From NCBI RefSeq assembly GCF_000226095.1, contig NC_016475.1, positions 3,844,001-3,908,000 on the forward strand: a stretch of DNA of 64,000 nt, in the 5' to 3' direction. Origin of the DNA: Thermothelomyces thermophilus ATCC 42464. Lineage: Eukaryota; Ascomycota; Sordariomycetes; Sordariales; Chaetomiaceae. The position numbers and the translations under genes are program-made. Of this stretch, positions 46,491-57,756 are shown one piece after another (the first letter of the stretch is position 1; each line of letters begins with the position of its first letter). The notes under the pieces are model-generated. The model saw nothing but the letters and a program-made list of their open reading frames with translations, did not search any database and was not told the origin of the DNA.

Positions 46491-48568
46491 ATGAGCTCTG
46501 ACGAAACACCAGTCCAGCGGCGGCCTTCCGGCGCCGGGGATGAGGGCGACGAGAACCGGCTGGCACAGTTTGGATACAAGCAGGAGCTGAAGCGGGATTG
46601 GGGCCTTGCCCACAACTTTGGCGTCTCCTTCTCCATCATTGTAAGTCAAGAAAGAAACACCCAGATAACATTGTTGAGCGTCGAGCCTGACAACCAGCAG
46701 AGCGTCATCACAGGTATCACCACTCTCTTTTCGTATGGCCTGAACACGGGAGGCCCTGCTGGTATGTGCTTCTACAGGTACATGTACCGGTGTGCCTCTC
46801 TCTGGACATGTTGAGCCTGGAAGACTATCATCACTGACTGAGGAGGGGCTGGGCTGTCTCAAGTCATGTCCGTCGGCTGGATCCTGGTGTCCTTTTTCAC
46901 CCTGCTGGTCGCCGTGTCCATGGCTGAGATTGTGTCGGCCATTCCGACCAGCGGTGGGCCCTACTTCTGGGCAGCCATGCTCGCGCCGCCGCGTTGGTCC
47001 CCCTTTGCCGCCTGGCTCACGGGGTGGTACAACCTTCTCGGACAAGTAGGCAGCCCAGGGCCCTTCTACTTCCTTTCTTTGGATCTCCTGCTCTGTCTCC
47101 TTTTAACTCCCCACACGCGCTAACCGACATTCCACCTCACCTCCCGCCCCCCTCCTTCTGAACGAAAAGGTGGCCGTAACAACGGGTATCTCCTTCGGCC
47201 TCGCCGGCCTGATTCCCACGGCGGTCACGGTCAAGAACCCGGACTTCACGCCGACGCCTCGCGTCACCATCGGCATCTACGCGGCCGTGCTGCTCTCGCA
47301 CGCGCTCATCAACACGCTGGGTGTGCGGGCCCTCAAGTACCTCAACAACGTCTCCATCGTGCTGCACAGCGCGGGCATCACGGCGCTGTGCATCGCCGTC
47401 CTGGCCAAGGCGCCCGCCCACCAGTCGGCCTCGTTCGTCTTTGGCCGCTTCCACGACGGCACCGCCGCCGTCGAGGGCGCCGAGGGCGCCGAGGGCTGGA
47501 GCGTCCGCGCCAGCTCCGTCTACGTCGCCGTCTGCGGCGCCCTGCTCTCGCAGTACACCCTCACCGGGTTCGACGCCTCGGCCCACCTGAGCGAGGAGAC
47601 GAAGAAGGCGAGCTGGAGCGCCCCCATCGGCGTCATCTCGAGCGTCGGCTTTAGCGCCCTCTTTGGCTTCTTCGTGCTGATGGCCCTGCTGTTTTCGATC
47701 CAGGACTTTGCCGCCGTCTTGGACAGTCGCTATGGGCAGCCGGTGCTGCAGATCTTTGTCGATGTCGCCGGCGAGGACGGCGCCCTGGCTCTGTTTACCC
47801 TCATCATGGGTGCGTTTCGTGATCCTTTCTCGTATCGACGACGTTAAAGTGGAGGTTATTAATCTTGGCTGACATGCTGGGACATTCAAGTCTGCGTCTG
47901 GCACTGCGGGCTTTTCAGCATGACCAGCAACAGCAGGATGATGTTTGCTTTTGCACGGGATGGCGGAATTGTAGGTGACAGGAGCAGTTAAATGCGCAAG
48001 GGCTTGACATGATTATTACATGCGAAGAGACAGCCATGGCTGACCCTGCCTGTCCTAGCACCCCTTCTTCAGCAAGGTTGACGACCGCTTCCGCTCCCCG
48101 ACCCGGGCCGTCTGGCTCGCTGCCACACTCTCCTTTATCCTCGCACTGCCTTCGCTGGGGTCGGAGGTCGCCTTCTCGGCGGCAACTTCGATCGCCACCA
48201 TCGGCCTGTACATCAGCTACGGACTGCCCGTCCTCATCGGCCTGATCTGCCACAAGTCCTTCGTGGCGATGAAGGGCCCCTTCAACCTCGGCGTGCTGTC
48301 CCGGCCCGTCGCGGCTGCCACCTGTCTCTGGATCGGCTTCATCACGGTCGTCTTCTGTCTGCCAACGGCCAACCCGGTCACTAGCCAGACGTTCAACTAC
48401 ACGGCTGTGGCCGTCGGCATCGTCGGCGCCTTTGCCGTGGGGCTCTGGGTCTTCTGGGCCCATCGCTGGTTCACCGGGCCTTCGGCCGAGGTGTCGGAGG
48501 CCCTGAGGTTAGGAGTCGACATCACGGAGCCTGGTGCGCTCGAGGCGCGGGCAAAGGAGGATGCCTAA
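46491..48568 (+). CDS. APC-superfamily amino acid / GABA / choline-type permease, 540 aa, six exons
   Basis: Spliced model: 46491-46640, 46701-46761, 46864-47045, 47170-47809, 47891-47970, 48059-48568 (introns 60, 102, 124, 80 and 88 b, all GT-AG, phases consistent, 1623 nt). The soluble N-terminus contains Gln-Phe-Gly-Tyr-Lys-Gln-Glu-Leu-Lys-Arg, then about twelve hydrophobic helices. Family marks: Asn-Thr-Gly-Gly-Pro-Ala in helix 1-2, Ala-Glu-Ile-Val-Ser-Ala-Ile-Pro-Thr-Ser-Gly-Gly-Pro-Tyr-Phe-Trp, Gly-Phe-Asp-Ala-Ser-Ala-His-Leu-Ser-Glu-Glu-Thr, and Ser-Arg-Met-Met-Phe-Ala-Phe-Ala-Arg-Asp-Gly-Gly. These place it in the fungal branch that includes GABA permease Uga4 and choline permease Hnm1, acting as a proton-coupled importer in the plasma or vacuolar membrane. 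The substrate cannot be told from sequence. Length is normal for the family. Confidence 0.92.
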
Positions 48569-49369
48569 TAGGTACATCCGTAATTACCTTGGGAAGCGCT
48601 AATTAGCCGCTGGGTACGTAAGGTCAGGTTCTAATTCTGTCCGACGTGGCTGTGTGTAATTACCTACTTCATCACGTAATTAGATAATTACCAGCCGCAG
48701 CAGCACAAACAAAAACGAAGCGTTGCAGGATCAGTGTTTGACCCAGCAAACGTTAACTACATCCACCCCCGGGGATGTGTTTGCATTTACCTTGACCAAG
48801 CCACACATTGTGCCGTTGTGCTTCAACGTGGTGCCTCTAAATTAATTGCGAGCCCACCGACTGCGTGCCGAGAGAAGAAAGAATCACGAACAGAAAAAGG
48901 AACCCGGATAATACAGACAGGGGAGGAGATCAAGGAAATAGAAGAGAAGGGAAGAAATCAGGAGCTACCAAGCTTCGGTATTGCGCCGCAAATAGCAACT
49001 CTCGAGGTGGCGGAATCCGAACAAGGGGGAGTGCGCGCGAGGCAGTGGCGGTGCCGCCTTGGTATTGCTAATCGGTCTTTGTGCATCCCCTCGAATCAAT
49101 GCCTCCCACGATGGAGGCTCCTTCCGGATCCGTGCACTTGCCAATAAAATCATTGTTCAAGGCACAACACCTCACTTGTCCGTGTTTTCCGTATTCCCCA
49201 ATCTAGGGACATCAGACAAGATTCGACTTTTGTTCGAACCCAGCACAAAAGGCCCCGAGGATGTTAAATCAACTTTCCGCTCAGTGAGTCCTGGAGCCCG
49301 AGTCCCCAAGTAATCTCTTTCTTCGGGTTTCGAACATCACACCGTCATCTCGAGGAACTGCCGCCCGTC
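48569..49369. other. Intergenic region with clustered TAATTA boxes
   Basis: 800 b. The first 125 b after the permease stop contain five TAATTA/AATTA elements (about 48588-48692). The remainder is purine-rich (48880-48960) and includes short unconvincing frames; it probably serves as promoter and leader of the kinase gene. Confidence 0.5.
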
Positions 49370-52236
49370 ATGGCCAACGATTTCGTTAACAAGCAAAAGC
49401 AGGCAAACTACACTTTCAACAGCTATCGCGTCCGAGGAGACTTTGATGACGATTTCAACACGCCCCAATACCATGCCTACCCCTTTCCGCCTCCTCCGCC
49501 CGCAGCGGGACAAGGTAGGCTTACCCGACCATCCCACGAAGTGCTTCTCCGAGGTTGCCTCTCCCGACCGTTCGGGGGGGACAGCCTGGACCGAAGCTGA
49601 ACTGAGCTGACCCATCTGCCGCTCTCAGCTGTTGGCCCCTGGCCTGGTATTATTCGCCGAGTCAACCACCAAGGCCCACAGCAGCTGGCATGGCCTCGCC
49701 GCCGAACGCGAAATGATCCCGCTCCGCGACTGAGAACCAGGATCCGTAACGCTCGGCGGAGGCTAAGAACACAGCTCGAGGCCCGCAGGATGCAGTTTGT
49801 GAGGCACCTCGGGCACGGCGGGAACGGGGTGGCTGCCGCGTTTCGTTTCCCAGATCCCGGTCCCAACGGCGAGAGAAGGTACCTCGTTGCCAAATCTAAC
49901 CACACCGTCAACGGAGACATATATATCAGCTGGGAAAGAGGTCATACCATGGTAAGCCACCGACTATCTCTCTTCCAGCCACCGTACGGCTCCTACTTGT
50001 ATCATGAGCCGCTAAATGGGGACGCAACCGAGTAGAGATTCCGAAATGCCATGCATATAGTTCAGCTGGAACAGCCGGCCCCGTTGGTCAACCGGCGGAG
50101 ATCCGAGAGGATACGAGCGCGCACCCCGGGCCACCCGGATGGTTCATGGCCAAACCACATCGCCGATGTCAACAATATTCTGTTCCTCGAGTACCTGCCC
50201 AGAGGGAGTCTACACAAGGCACTGTGCACCATGCAGAGCAGACAGATGGTGGTCCCGAACCGGGCCTTGTGGCACATGTTTCACTGCCGTAAGTTAATGT
50301 CGTCGACTATTAATTAATTACCGGGCTTTGTTCTTGCGCATCCCTGACATCTTTTCTCCGGCGCCAACCATCCAGTGATCAAAACCTGCATCGCGATGGC
50401 ATTTCCGCCCAGAGAGAACCCGAACCTCTACGATGCAGCGTTTTCTGTGTCGGAGCGGATCCCACAAGACAGGAGAAAACGAAAAAACCGTTTTATCCAC
50501 TTCGACATCGACCCCTGCAACGGTAAGTCGAATCGAATCCGCGCCGTGACGCCGGCAGGCATCTATTAGGTACTCTTGTTTGGCAAACACACCCAGCTAA
50601 TCTCGGTCCGCCGTGGGAAGTCCTCGTGGGCGCTAATGAGCCTGGCTCAAGCCATCCCCTGATTTCGCTCCTGAAGCTGAGCGACTTTGGGCTCGCGAAA
50701 ATGCTGATTCCAGCCCACCTTCAGAATGGGTAAGGAGGCATGCAGACCTCGGGACTAGGGTGCATTTCTAACACAGAGGCGTTCTCACAGGGAACTTATG
50801 TTGTACGTTCGGAGAAGGGCAAAGCTCTCCTACTACACTCCGGTACGGCGCCCCCGCCGATGGGATCACTCTCACGCTCGCGACTAGGCACCACCTGTCC
50901 AACTCAGAAGCTGACCGCATTCCACGACCGCAGGAGCAATTCACAAACGAATGGGACTACGTCTATGCAAACCACACCCCGTGGTCTATGCCCACCCAGC
51001 CCGACATCGCCGGCAACCTAGGATGGCGGAACAACCTCTTCCAAATCGGCCTGGTAAGCATCATATTAATCAGTTAATTATCCCTTCAACCCAGCCTAAT
51101 TAATCATCATCAATCCCAACTCACCAATCTCGTTCCGACAGGTGATGCTCTCCCTAATAACGAACTGCTACCCACCTCTGCCACCGTACCCCGCGCGCGT
51201 GTACGTCCCGCCCCTCGAGGTGGCCCACCTGGACGACGACGACGAGGACCGGCAGGGCAATCCGCCGGCGGACGCGGCGCAGTACGTGCGGACGCGCGCG
51301 GGCGGGGACGCGCCGCTGCCGCCGCATGGGTGGGACGAGGACCGGTACCGGATGTCGGCGAACCCGGCGGTGCGGGCGCGGTGGGCCGAGCACGCGGCCA
51401 ACGACGACGACCGGCTGCGGTACGACGACAACTCCGGCGGCCGCAGCCGCATCCCCCGCGACTGGGTCCGCGTCTGGTCCTGGGGCGGCTTCATCCTCGA
51501 CGACGCCGTGCCCGCCTACCGCCGCATCGACCGCGAGCTCCGCGTCCTCGTCGCCTGGTGCCTCTGCGACCGCCCCATCTACCGGCCCCGCCTGAGGCGG
51601 CTCGAGTGGGAGGTCCGCGGCTGGATCCGCAGGAACTGGGGGGACGACGAGGACAGGGGGGATTTTGACGATGACTATGACTTTGGGGATGATGGAGGAG
51701 GAGGAGGTGGTGGTGGTGGTTGTGGTGGTGATTGTGGCAGCCCCGGAGGCGAGGGTCCTCCCCCTGGCGGGTGGGGGGATTCTGACTTTGACAGCGGGTC
51801 CTCCAATAGCGACATCTGGCGGCTCAGGTACCCGAGCTTCAGAAGGAGGAGAGGCGGCGCCGGCCAGCCTTGTCCTCATAACCCCGCGCCTAATAATAAT
51901 GATGGCGGCGGCGGCAATGGTGGAGGAGGTGATGGTGATGGTGGTGATGGCGGTAATGGCGGTGATGGCGGTGATGGCGGGGGTGGTAGTGGTAACGCGG
52001 GTGGTAATGGTGGTGGTAATGGTGGCGGCCGCGGCCGCGGCAGCGGTGGTAACGGTGACGATGACGGTGACGGTGACGGTGACGATGACGACGACGAGGA
52101 TAACAGCGACGGCGACCATGACGACGACGATGGTGATGACGACAGTGAAAGTGAAGACGAAGATAACTGCGACGAAGCGATGAAGGAATGGGTCACAGAG
52201 TGCTTCGATCGGCCCAATCCGGAGTGGGTAGATTAA
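49370..52236 (+). CDS. Divergent protein kinase with Gly/Asp-rich tail, 755 aa, eight exons
   Basis: Spliced model: 49370-49514, 49629-49951, 50036-50288, 50376-50522, 50597-50729, 50791-50842, 50934-51053, 51142-52236 (2268 nt, every junction GT-AG and in phase). Kinase marks: glycine loop Gly-His-Gly-Gly-Asn-Gly (residues 110-115), Val-Ala-Lys137 as the ATP lysine, catalytic loop His-Phe-Asp-x4-Asn (282-289, HRD replaced by HFD), Asp-Phe-Gly (319-321), and Tyr-Tyr-Thr-Pro-Glu in the APE position formed across the 50842/50934 splice. An Arg-rich segment (residues 58-102) precedes the domain. Residues ~558-755 are low complexity: oligo-Gly, then alternating Gly/Asn/Asp and finally acidic. It looks catalytically competent. 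It resembles lineage-expanded, poorly characterised fungal Ser/Thr kinases; partner and role unknown. Confidence 0.82.
51680..52170 (+). repeat. Imperfect GGT/GAT/GAC triplet tract in the kinase tail
   Basis: Runs of GGT/GGC and GAC/GAT codons encode the poly-Gly and Asp-rich end of the kinase. They generate long open shadow frames on both strands (for example 51154-52119 on minus), which are artefacts. Confidence 0.8.
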
Positions 52237-52594
52237 TAAACGTTAGAGACGGCAGATTGGTGGGATATACTCTGGGTTGCATAGGCGTAGATTTGGGCAA
52301 TTATTAGATATCGGTTGGAATAAAGGGATCCGGCGCAAGGAGTTTGTTGATTATCCGAATATATTTCTCTATGGAACCATTGCCAGAAGACTGGCTATAA
52401 TTAGATCTACCTGAAGTGTTTCAAAACCCAAAGTAGGCACTGGCTTGCTTGCCTGAGATCAAACGGAACAGAAATAGATTTCGATCTAATAAAATTATAG
52501 CCTCTCATCTGTTCTCCAGCGAGCGCCTCAATCACGAGGGAATGGAAATCCACACACCGCCTCAACCTCCCGAGGCATCCAGCAGACCTCATGG

Positions 52595-52846
52595 TCATGA
52601 GCTAGGCTGCTTTGACTTTGCCCTCAGCATCCACCAGCCCGCAAGCATGACGCGGACCGCAGTGATGGTCCCGGCTTTCCTGTTGTTGACCCGTTCACGT
52701 CAGCCCATCGGCTCGCCTCAAACGGAGAGTTACGAAATGAGATCGCGAGCCGCTTACCAATTGACAGGATTCGGCTGTGGTCCGGGAGGCTCCGAGCCCT
52801 GTACCCCTCCTAGCTCGTCCTTCTCCGTGTTGACGACACCATTCAT
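52595..52846 (-). CDS. Weak candidate: small two-exon protein, 57 aa
   Basis: Minus strand. ATG at the complement of 52844-52846, exon to 52758, GTAAGCGG donor, 78-b intron with CAACAACAG acceptor, second exon 52679-52595 ending TCATGA. The joined frame is in phase (174 nt). Acidic, Pro/Gly-rich first half and a short hydrophobic stretch (Val-Met-Leu-Ala-Gly-Trp-Trp-Met-Leu) in the second. Support is only the clean splice sites and open frame. Could be chance. Confidence 0.2.
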
Positions 52847-53785
52847 CTGTAGCGGAGCCTCGGCGCGTGGGGCCGCCCCCGTCCGGATCCGAACGGCCCC
52901 ACCGCCCCGGAACCTGACGTCGGTGCCCGTTTACGCCAAGACCCCTCCACGTGCCCGGAAAACTGCAAAAGAAATTAGAATTTGGGATGAGAAAAGCGCA
53001 GTGGCATTTGGTAAATGGCAAATGTCTCCATGAACTCGTCGACCGCGCAGTGACATTTCAGGCGGCTAGGGGAACGTGGGAGAACTGGCTAATGAACTGT
53101 TGAGCTTCCTCAACTAGCAGAGTGAGACTCTGCAGTACTCGGTACTGCCTCTTGGCATCGAGCGATCACGCGGTTTGTATGTATGTACGTCCGTACACCG
53201 GGCAGCTTGCTATTCTTCTTCAAAAAGAAAATAAAAAAAGAACTACTAACGAGTATGGCATCTGAATTCTGATCAGAGTGTAGTGAACGCATAACGGTCC
53301 AGCGCAAGGTCGGGCGAGTTCCAGGGCTTTTCGTCCTTGAGTCTGGGGAACGCAGTTGGCACTTCCACTCCCCCTCTCCTGCAGTCATGCAAATAGGGTG
53401 GTGTCGGATGCAGTGCCGTACCAAAATGTATGGGTCTCAAAAGAGTCCAGTTTCAAGGCTGCCCTATGCAGGCGCGCTTCCCGCTTCCGCATGCTTGCCT
53501 CAGGATGGGGTTCTGCTATAGGTTGAGTTCTCAATGCAAGTGGGACGGCAACTGCTGGTGCATGAAGAGCCTTGGAAAGACCGACCCAATCCGTTTTCGT
53601 GGTTGATGATTGGCAGAGATCATTTTGGAGGCAGCACAGAGGTGCAGTCCTCCAGCCAATCCCCCGCTGAACCGATGTTGGAGGCAGCTCTGCATAAGCT
53701 TGTCACGTTGGCACCCCTCCCGACTGCCTCCATAGATGACAGGTGAGGAAAATGCTGCGTGAAAGGAGGCGGAAGCGTCATACTC

Positions 53786-53870
53786 GTTCTCTATTTAAAC
53801 TTCGCCGCTCTACCCAGACAGGACTTTTCTGTCTTACAACAAACAACAAACCACTGAACCTCCACCTGTT
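53786..53870 (+). promoter_or_regulatory. Probable core promoter and leader of the C2H2 gene
   Basis: TATTTAAA at 53792-53799, then a pyrimidine stretch and an A/C-rich leader (CTTACAACAAACAACAAACC at about 53832-53851), the usual look of a fungal transcription start. The next ATG downstream is 53989. Confidence 0.5.
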
Positions 53871-53988
53871 CCCATTAAGATACTGAACGCACCCGCCCAA
53901 GCTTCGAGGGCGTGGCCGGTCCACGCAACCGGCCAAGGCATCTGGTACATACGTTACTTGATATAATTAACCCTTTTTACCGGCAGTA

Positions 53989-55128
53989 ATGGCTAACTCA
54001 GCATGTAGGTCCAGAACTTGATCGTACGCCCGCGGGGGCGCTCTCAGGGCCCCCGCAGTCAGTCACATTCCGTGGCAATGGATAAGTGATCATGGTGGAG
54101 AAGGTCCTCGTGGCCTTGTGGTACCTCTTTTGGACCGTGCTCAAGGCAGTGCATTTGCAAGTCCGGGACACTCTGCCTTGGCCCTTCCAGCGCAGGGTCA
54201 CGAGACATATCTTCTTCCTGATTGCTTTGGGAGGGAGTTGGAGGATGTAGGAGGGGTGGGGGAGTTTGGAGGAGGAATCATCAACTCATCATCCGTTTTC
54301 GACTACACTCCCGTTGCAATTTATCCTCCTTCGACTGTTATCCAATCCGCTCCGTTGGGTACACATGCCTTGTCATCATCCGACAACACTCCAGGATCAA
54401 TCCATTTCCCGCCGCAGCCTCCTCAGGCTTCAGCCGCACCTTGGCCGATTCCATGGTTCGATGTGTCTCAAACCGGCCAACCACGCCCATCCGATCTGCC
54501 GCTCTGGTCCTCGGCAACCGCCTCGTTTCCTGGCGGACCGGCTCAAGAACTGCCAGAAGACTTCGTCTCCGACGTCCCTCCTCAGAGCTTCACCTCTGAA
54601 CAAAGTGTCTGGGATCTGGGACAGGACTTGGACTGCGAACTCTTCGACCTGAGCAATCTGACACCGGATTCGAGTTCACCGTCTCTGGGCATTGAGCCTT
54701 CCTCAGACTCGCCCTACTTCAGCCAGTCCAGCTCACTATCCGGTCTGCTGTCGTCCCCTCGGCCGAACCCGATTTCAAGCCAAGCCGCGTCTCTGTCTGG
54801 CAGCATCTCGGCATCTCCCCACGTTACAGGGTCCAGTAATGAGAGCTCAAATCTCTGCCGCGGCTGCGGCAAGACCTTCGACAGCAGAGAAAAACTCAAA
54901 CGGCACGCCCGGTGGCACACAAAGAATTATCAATGTCCCTATGACGGATGCGGCGCCCGATTCAGCACAAGATCGGAACTCGAAAGACACAAGAAAAACC
55001 TTGGTCATGGAGGCGGAAAGGATGAGCGATGCCCACGCTGCGACAAGGCATTCACTCGAAAGTATAACATGCAACGGCACTACAGGGCCGCTCACGAACC
55101 AGGTGAATTTGTCAACGGCCGAGTGTAG
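53989..55128 (+). CDS. C2H2 zinc-finger transcription factor, about 317 aa
   Basis: The main frame (to TAG 55126) is open from 54022 but contains no ATG before the zinc fingers, so a 5' exon is required. Best model: 53989-54004 (Met-Ala-Asn-Ser-Ala) joined to 54191-55128 through a 186-b intron (GTAGGT donor, CTTGGCCCTTCCAG acceptor), in phase. An alternative acceptor at 54149 with donor AG/GTCCAG also works. Residues ~20-225 are Ser/Pro/Gln-rich and disordered, suiting an activation region. Three C2H2 fingers occupy residues ~228-307: CX2CX12HX3H, CX4CX12HX5H, CX2CX12HX4H. Likely a nuclear DNA-binding regulator; targets unknown. The N-terminus is the uncertain part. Confidence 0.78.
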
Positions 55129-56521
55129 TCCCTCGACTCTCGAACAAAGTGGGTTGTGAGTGACCCCGTACGATCGGCGAATCAAGGAATCAATGTCCCC
55201 TCGTCGCCTACGTGAGGGCGTATTATCACGCGCCCGGGGCTTTCTAGGGCCGCGCGGCGTTCCCCAAGTGAAAGCGGTTGATGCGCGACCCTGGGCGCCG
55301 CAGCGGAGGATACAGTTTGTCCCGGGTGTCCAAAACTAATTACAGCAGCCAGAGCCCCGCATCACTGACTTTGGCTTGAAGCACGCAGCGGGGCCCTAGA
55401 ACACCCCGGGCGCGTGATACTACGCCCTCACGTGGGCCGAGGACGAGAGGATATTGCTCGATCAGAACACCACAATCCGGGTCACATAACACACGTACTT
55501 GACATTGGGAGCTCTCTATTTTGGAGGACCTGGTTCCGGATTTGCTTGCATGTCTTGGTGAATGTAGGTTTGGAAGGTCGGAGATACAAAGGAAATTTAC
55601 GGCCTGTTACAAGAAGCCACACAGGAGATGGATCCAGAGGGCATGCCATAGCATCTCTGTGTATATCAACAATGTTATAAAGCTTCTATGTGTTTTCTCT
55701 TCCTACTCGCTCACCTGCTCATTTGAATCTTCGTAATAACAGCACCAGAAGAGTGCTGAGCGCTGCGGTCATTCCAAGGCAGACACCACCGACACAAGAA
55801 CCGGAGCCTGGTGCGTGTGTCTCGGCAGGTTTCGAGCTGCTTCACTGCTTACGAATGACGAATTTGAATGTCTGGACAGAGGGAAGACGGCGACCGTGCC
55901 TCGCATGGTCGGAATAGAAGTCATGGTTTACTACCGAGTCTAATCAAACTCCGAGCCGATTTGGAGATTTTAATAAATGTACACAGTATGGGCTAGGGTT
56001 ATTGCACAAGTACCTCCTCTGCAGTGACTAGTGATACACTACAGCAATTCGTATGGAACACGGATCCGTATGTATGTATGTACATGTATTCCGTCCTAGG
56101 TTGTGGGGGGCATACACAGTAAAAAAAAAGGGCAGGGTTTGAGGTTCCTGAACCGACTCCCTGTGGTTCCACAGGGCTGATAACCTGGAACCGAGAGAGA
56201 TCTGGCCTACCCCTTGTTCTGCGGCCCGCTCTAGGCCCCCAAGTGGAGCCACAACGGTTAGTGTGGTCCCGCCCCGTTCACAAGGACCTGGGCCGATGAA
56301 TCCTTTCATTTGCGGCCGTCTCATTCGCTCACTTGTTGTCGGGTTTGATTACAACCAAGCTCCTTGTGACATCGGGCCGTGCTCGAAAGGGGTTGATCCT
56401 GTTGAGCAATGTCCCTGGTTCGTGTAGACATGCGGAATAATACTTGAATTCCGTCTGGAACGCGCCCCGAGATCTTTCGCGATTTCCAAGATGCTTCCCC
56501 GATAATCGTCAGCCGCCAAAA
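55129..56521. other. Intergenic region around the MITE
   Basis: Apart from the MITE, a GTAT tetranucleotide run at about 56070-56085 and a short A-run at 56119-56128, no gene is supported. Frames here lack codon bias and good starts. Confidence 0.5.
55210..55433. mobile_element. MITE-like element, 224 b, 46-b terminal inverted repeats
   Basis: The left arm 55210-55255 begins ACGTGAGGGCGTATTATCAC. The right arm 55388-55433 read in reverse complement begins ACGTGAGGGCGTAGTATCAC. 42 of 46 positions match. The 132-b middle has no coding frame. No clear target duplication is visible (left flank CGCCT, right flank GGGCC), so the superfamily is unassigned. It lies 80 b after the zinc-finger gene. 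Confidence 0.75.
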
Positions 56522-57413
56522 ATGCAGACACAACCGCCAAAATACGTCTCCCCGCCCGGCACGTGGAAGACGAAGTTGGGCCTCCGGGCGGCCTCCATCG
56601 TATTCCTGATCGTCCTCTCTGGCCTCGCCGGCTCGCTGGCGGCAGATTCTCGGCTTGACGGCGCAACCCTCCTGATTGTCATCTTGGGCCCGGCCGTGAG
56701 TTGACCTCTTACTGCTGTTTCCGGAGTCCCTGCCATCCTTAGCTGACCCCGTTTCTACCAATAGGCCGTTGTGACCTTTATCTGGGACATCGCCGAGAGC
56801 ATCTGCATCTGGAAGCGAGGGGGACACAGGGGGATACACCCCGGCGCCGTTGTCGCGATCGACCTTCTCGCCTGGCTTGGTTGGGGTCTAATCGACCTCC
56901 TCGTGATTCCGTACTCGATCATATTGACGTCCGACTACTATGTCGCTAATCATTGGAGTGACGACGGGTACGGATACGACGAGCCCGAGGCCGACCCCGA
57001 GTACGAGGCGGTGTTGAGAGACGTCCATGGCAAGGGGCGCGCCATCGCCTCTTTTGCCGTTTTGACGACGTGGGTCTCGATGTTACTCGACTCTCTCCGT
57101 GCGTGACTGGCGACTGACTGATCGCGCGTGCAGCATCATACACTTTGCCGTCTTCGTCATCGCCTGCTACGAAACCCATATCCGGAACCGCATGCCCACG
57201 ACCATCTATGTCATGCAGCCCATCTACGGTCCCGCGCCGGTACAGGTACCAGGGGCGCACCATCAGCTCGGGACATTCCCGGCTCAGCCGGTCCAAGGAC
57301 AACCATTTCCGGGCCAGAACTTTATGCCGGGCCAGTTCCCGGCCCCGGCCCAGTCACCTCCGGCAGCGGCGGGGGATACAAAAGCCGCGCAAGGGGCGGA
57401 ACGATTTGCATAG
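56522..57413 (+). CDS. Four-pass integral membrane protein with Pro/Gln-rich tail, 252 aa
   Basis: Spliced model: 56522-56695, 56765-57069, 57134-57413 (introns 69 and 64 b, GT-AG, 759 nt). Four hydrophobic segments: residues ~22-42, ~48-66, ~84-111 and ~153-178, the last spanning the second splice. Segment 2 includes Phe-Ile-Trp-Asp-Ile-Ala-Glu. An acidic, Tyr-rich loop (Gly-Tyr-Gly-Tyr-Asp-Glu-Pro-Glu-Ala-Asp) lies between segments 3 and 4. The C-terminal ~75 residues are Pro/Gln/Gly-rich and probably cytosolic. The layout is like MARVEL-type four-helix proteins of fungi, but I see no diagnostic motif; function unknown. Codon bias and splice sites are convincing. Confidence 0.8.
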
Positions 57414-57756
57414 AAAACCCCCCGAGTGTCGGTGGCCGGTGATGTATATATACATGTGCTATTTGGCCATCATCGTGGCCTGATTACTCAAGTCAGAGAT
57501 CCCTAGTCAATACATACTTCCCCCGCGCTGCACACATACGCCGCCCGACTGCTTCACCAGGATCCAACAGACTCCGAGAACCAGAGAATCGGTGGATCAT
57601 CACCGAAAACCAAAAAAATCACTGGATCATCATTAATACAACTTGCTACTAGGTGTCACATTCGACAACAAACAAGCAACTCATATAAAATGTTCAGAAC
57701 AACATGACCGACGTTGTACCAACACACACCCCGCGGCAAATCCGAGCGCGATCCTC
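57414..57756. other. Intergenic region between convergent genes
   Basis: 343 b between the plus-strand membrane protein and the minus-strand surface protein, i.e. their 3' ends. It contains a short near-repeat (CACCGAAAACC / ATCACTGGATCATCA around 57590-57635). Nothing else seen. Confidence 0.5.

Larger units (their letters stand above)
52237..53988. other. Long intergenic region with one weak small-gene candidate and a promoter
   Basis: 1752 b. Holds a possible 57-residue two-exon minus-strand frame (52595-52846), an A-rich run (53219-53240), a GTAT-type repeat (53174-53190), and a likely core promoter at 53790-53870 for the zinc-finger gene. Confidence 0.5.

Noticed and set aside
47137-47904. 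255-codon minus-strand frame
   Set aside because: Shadow of permease exon 4; the plus-strand reading has membrane helices and conserved motifs.
49059-49313. 84-codon plus-strand frame upstream of the kinase
   Set aside because: Most likely promoter/leader; no codon bias and no splice link to 49370.
51154-52119. 321-codon minus-strand frame and 51665-52183 plus-strand frame
   Set aside because: Artefacts of the GGT/GAT triplet repeats and GC3 bias in the kinase exon; low-complexity Val/Thr/Ala products.
52449-53033. 194-codon plus-strand frame
   Set aside because: Starts without ATG, has no motif, and composition is like translated intergenic DNA. Both strands are open here by chance.
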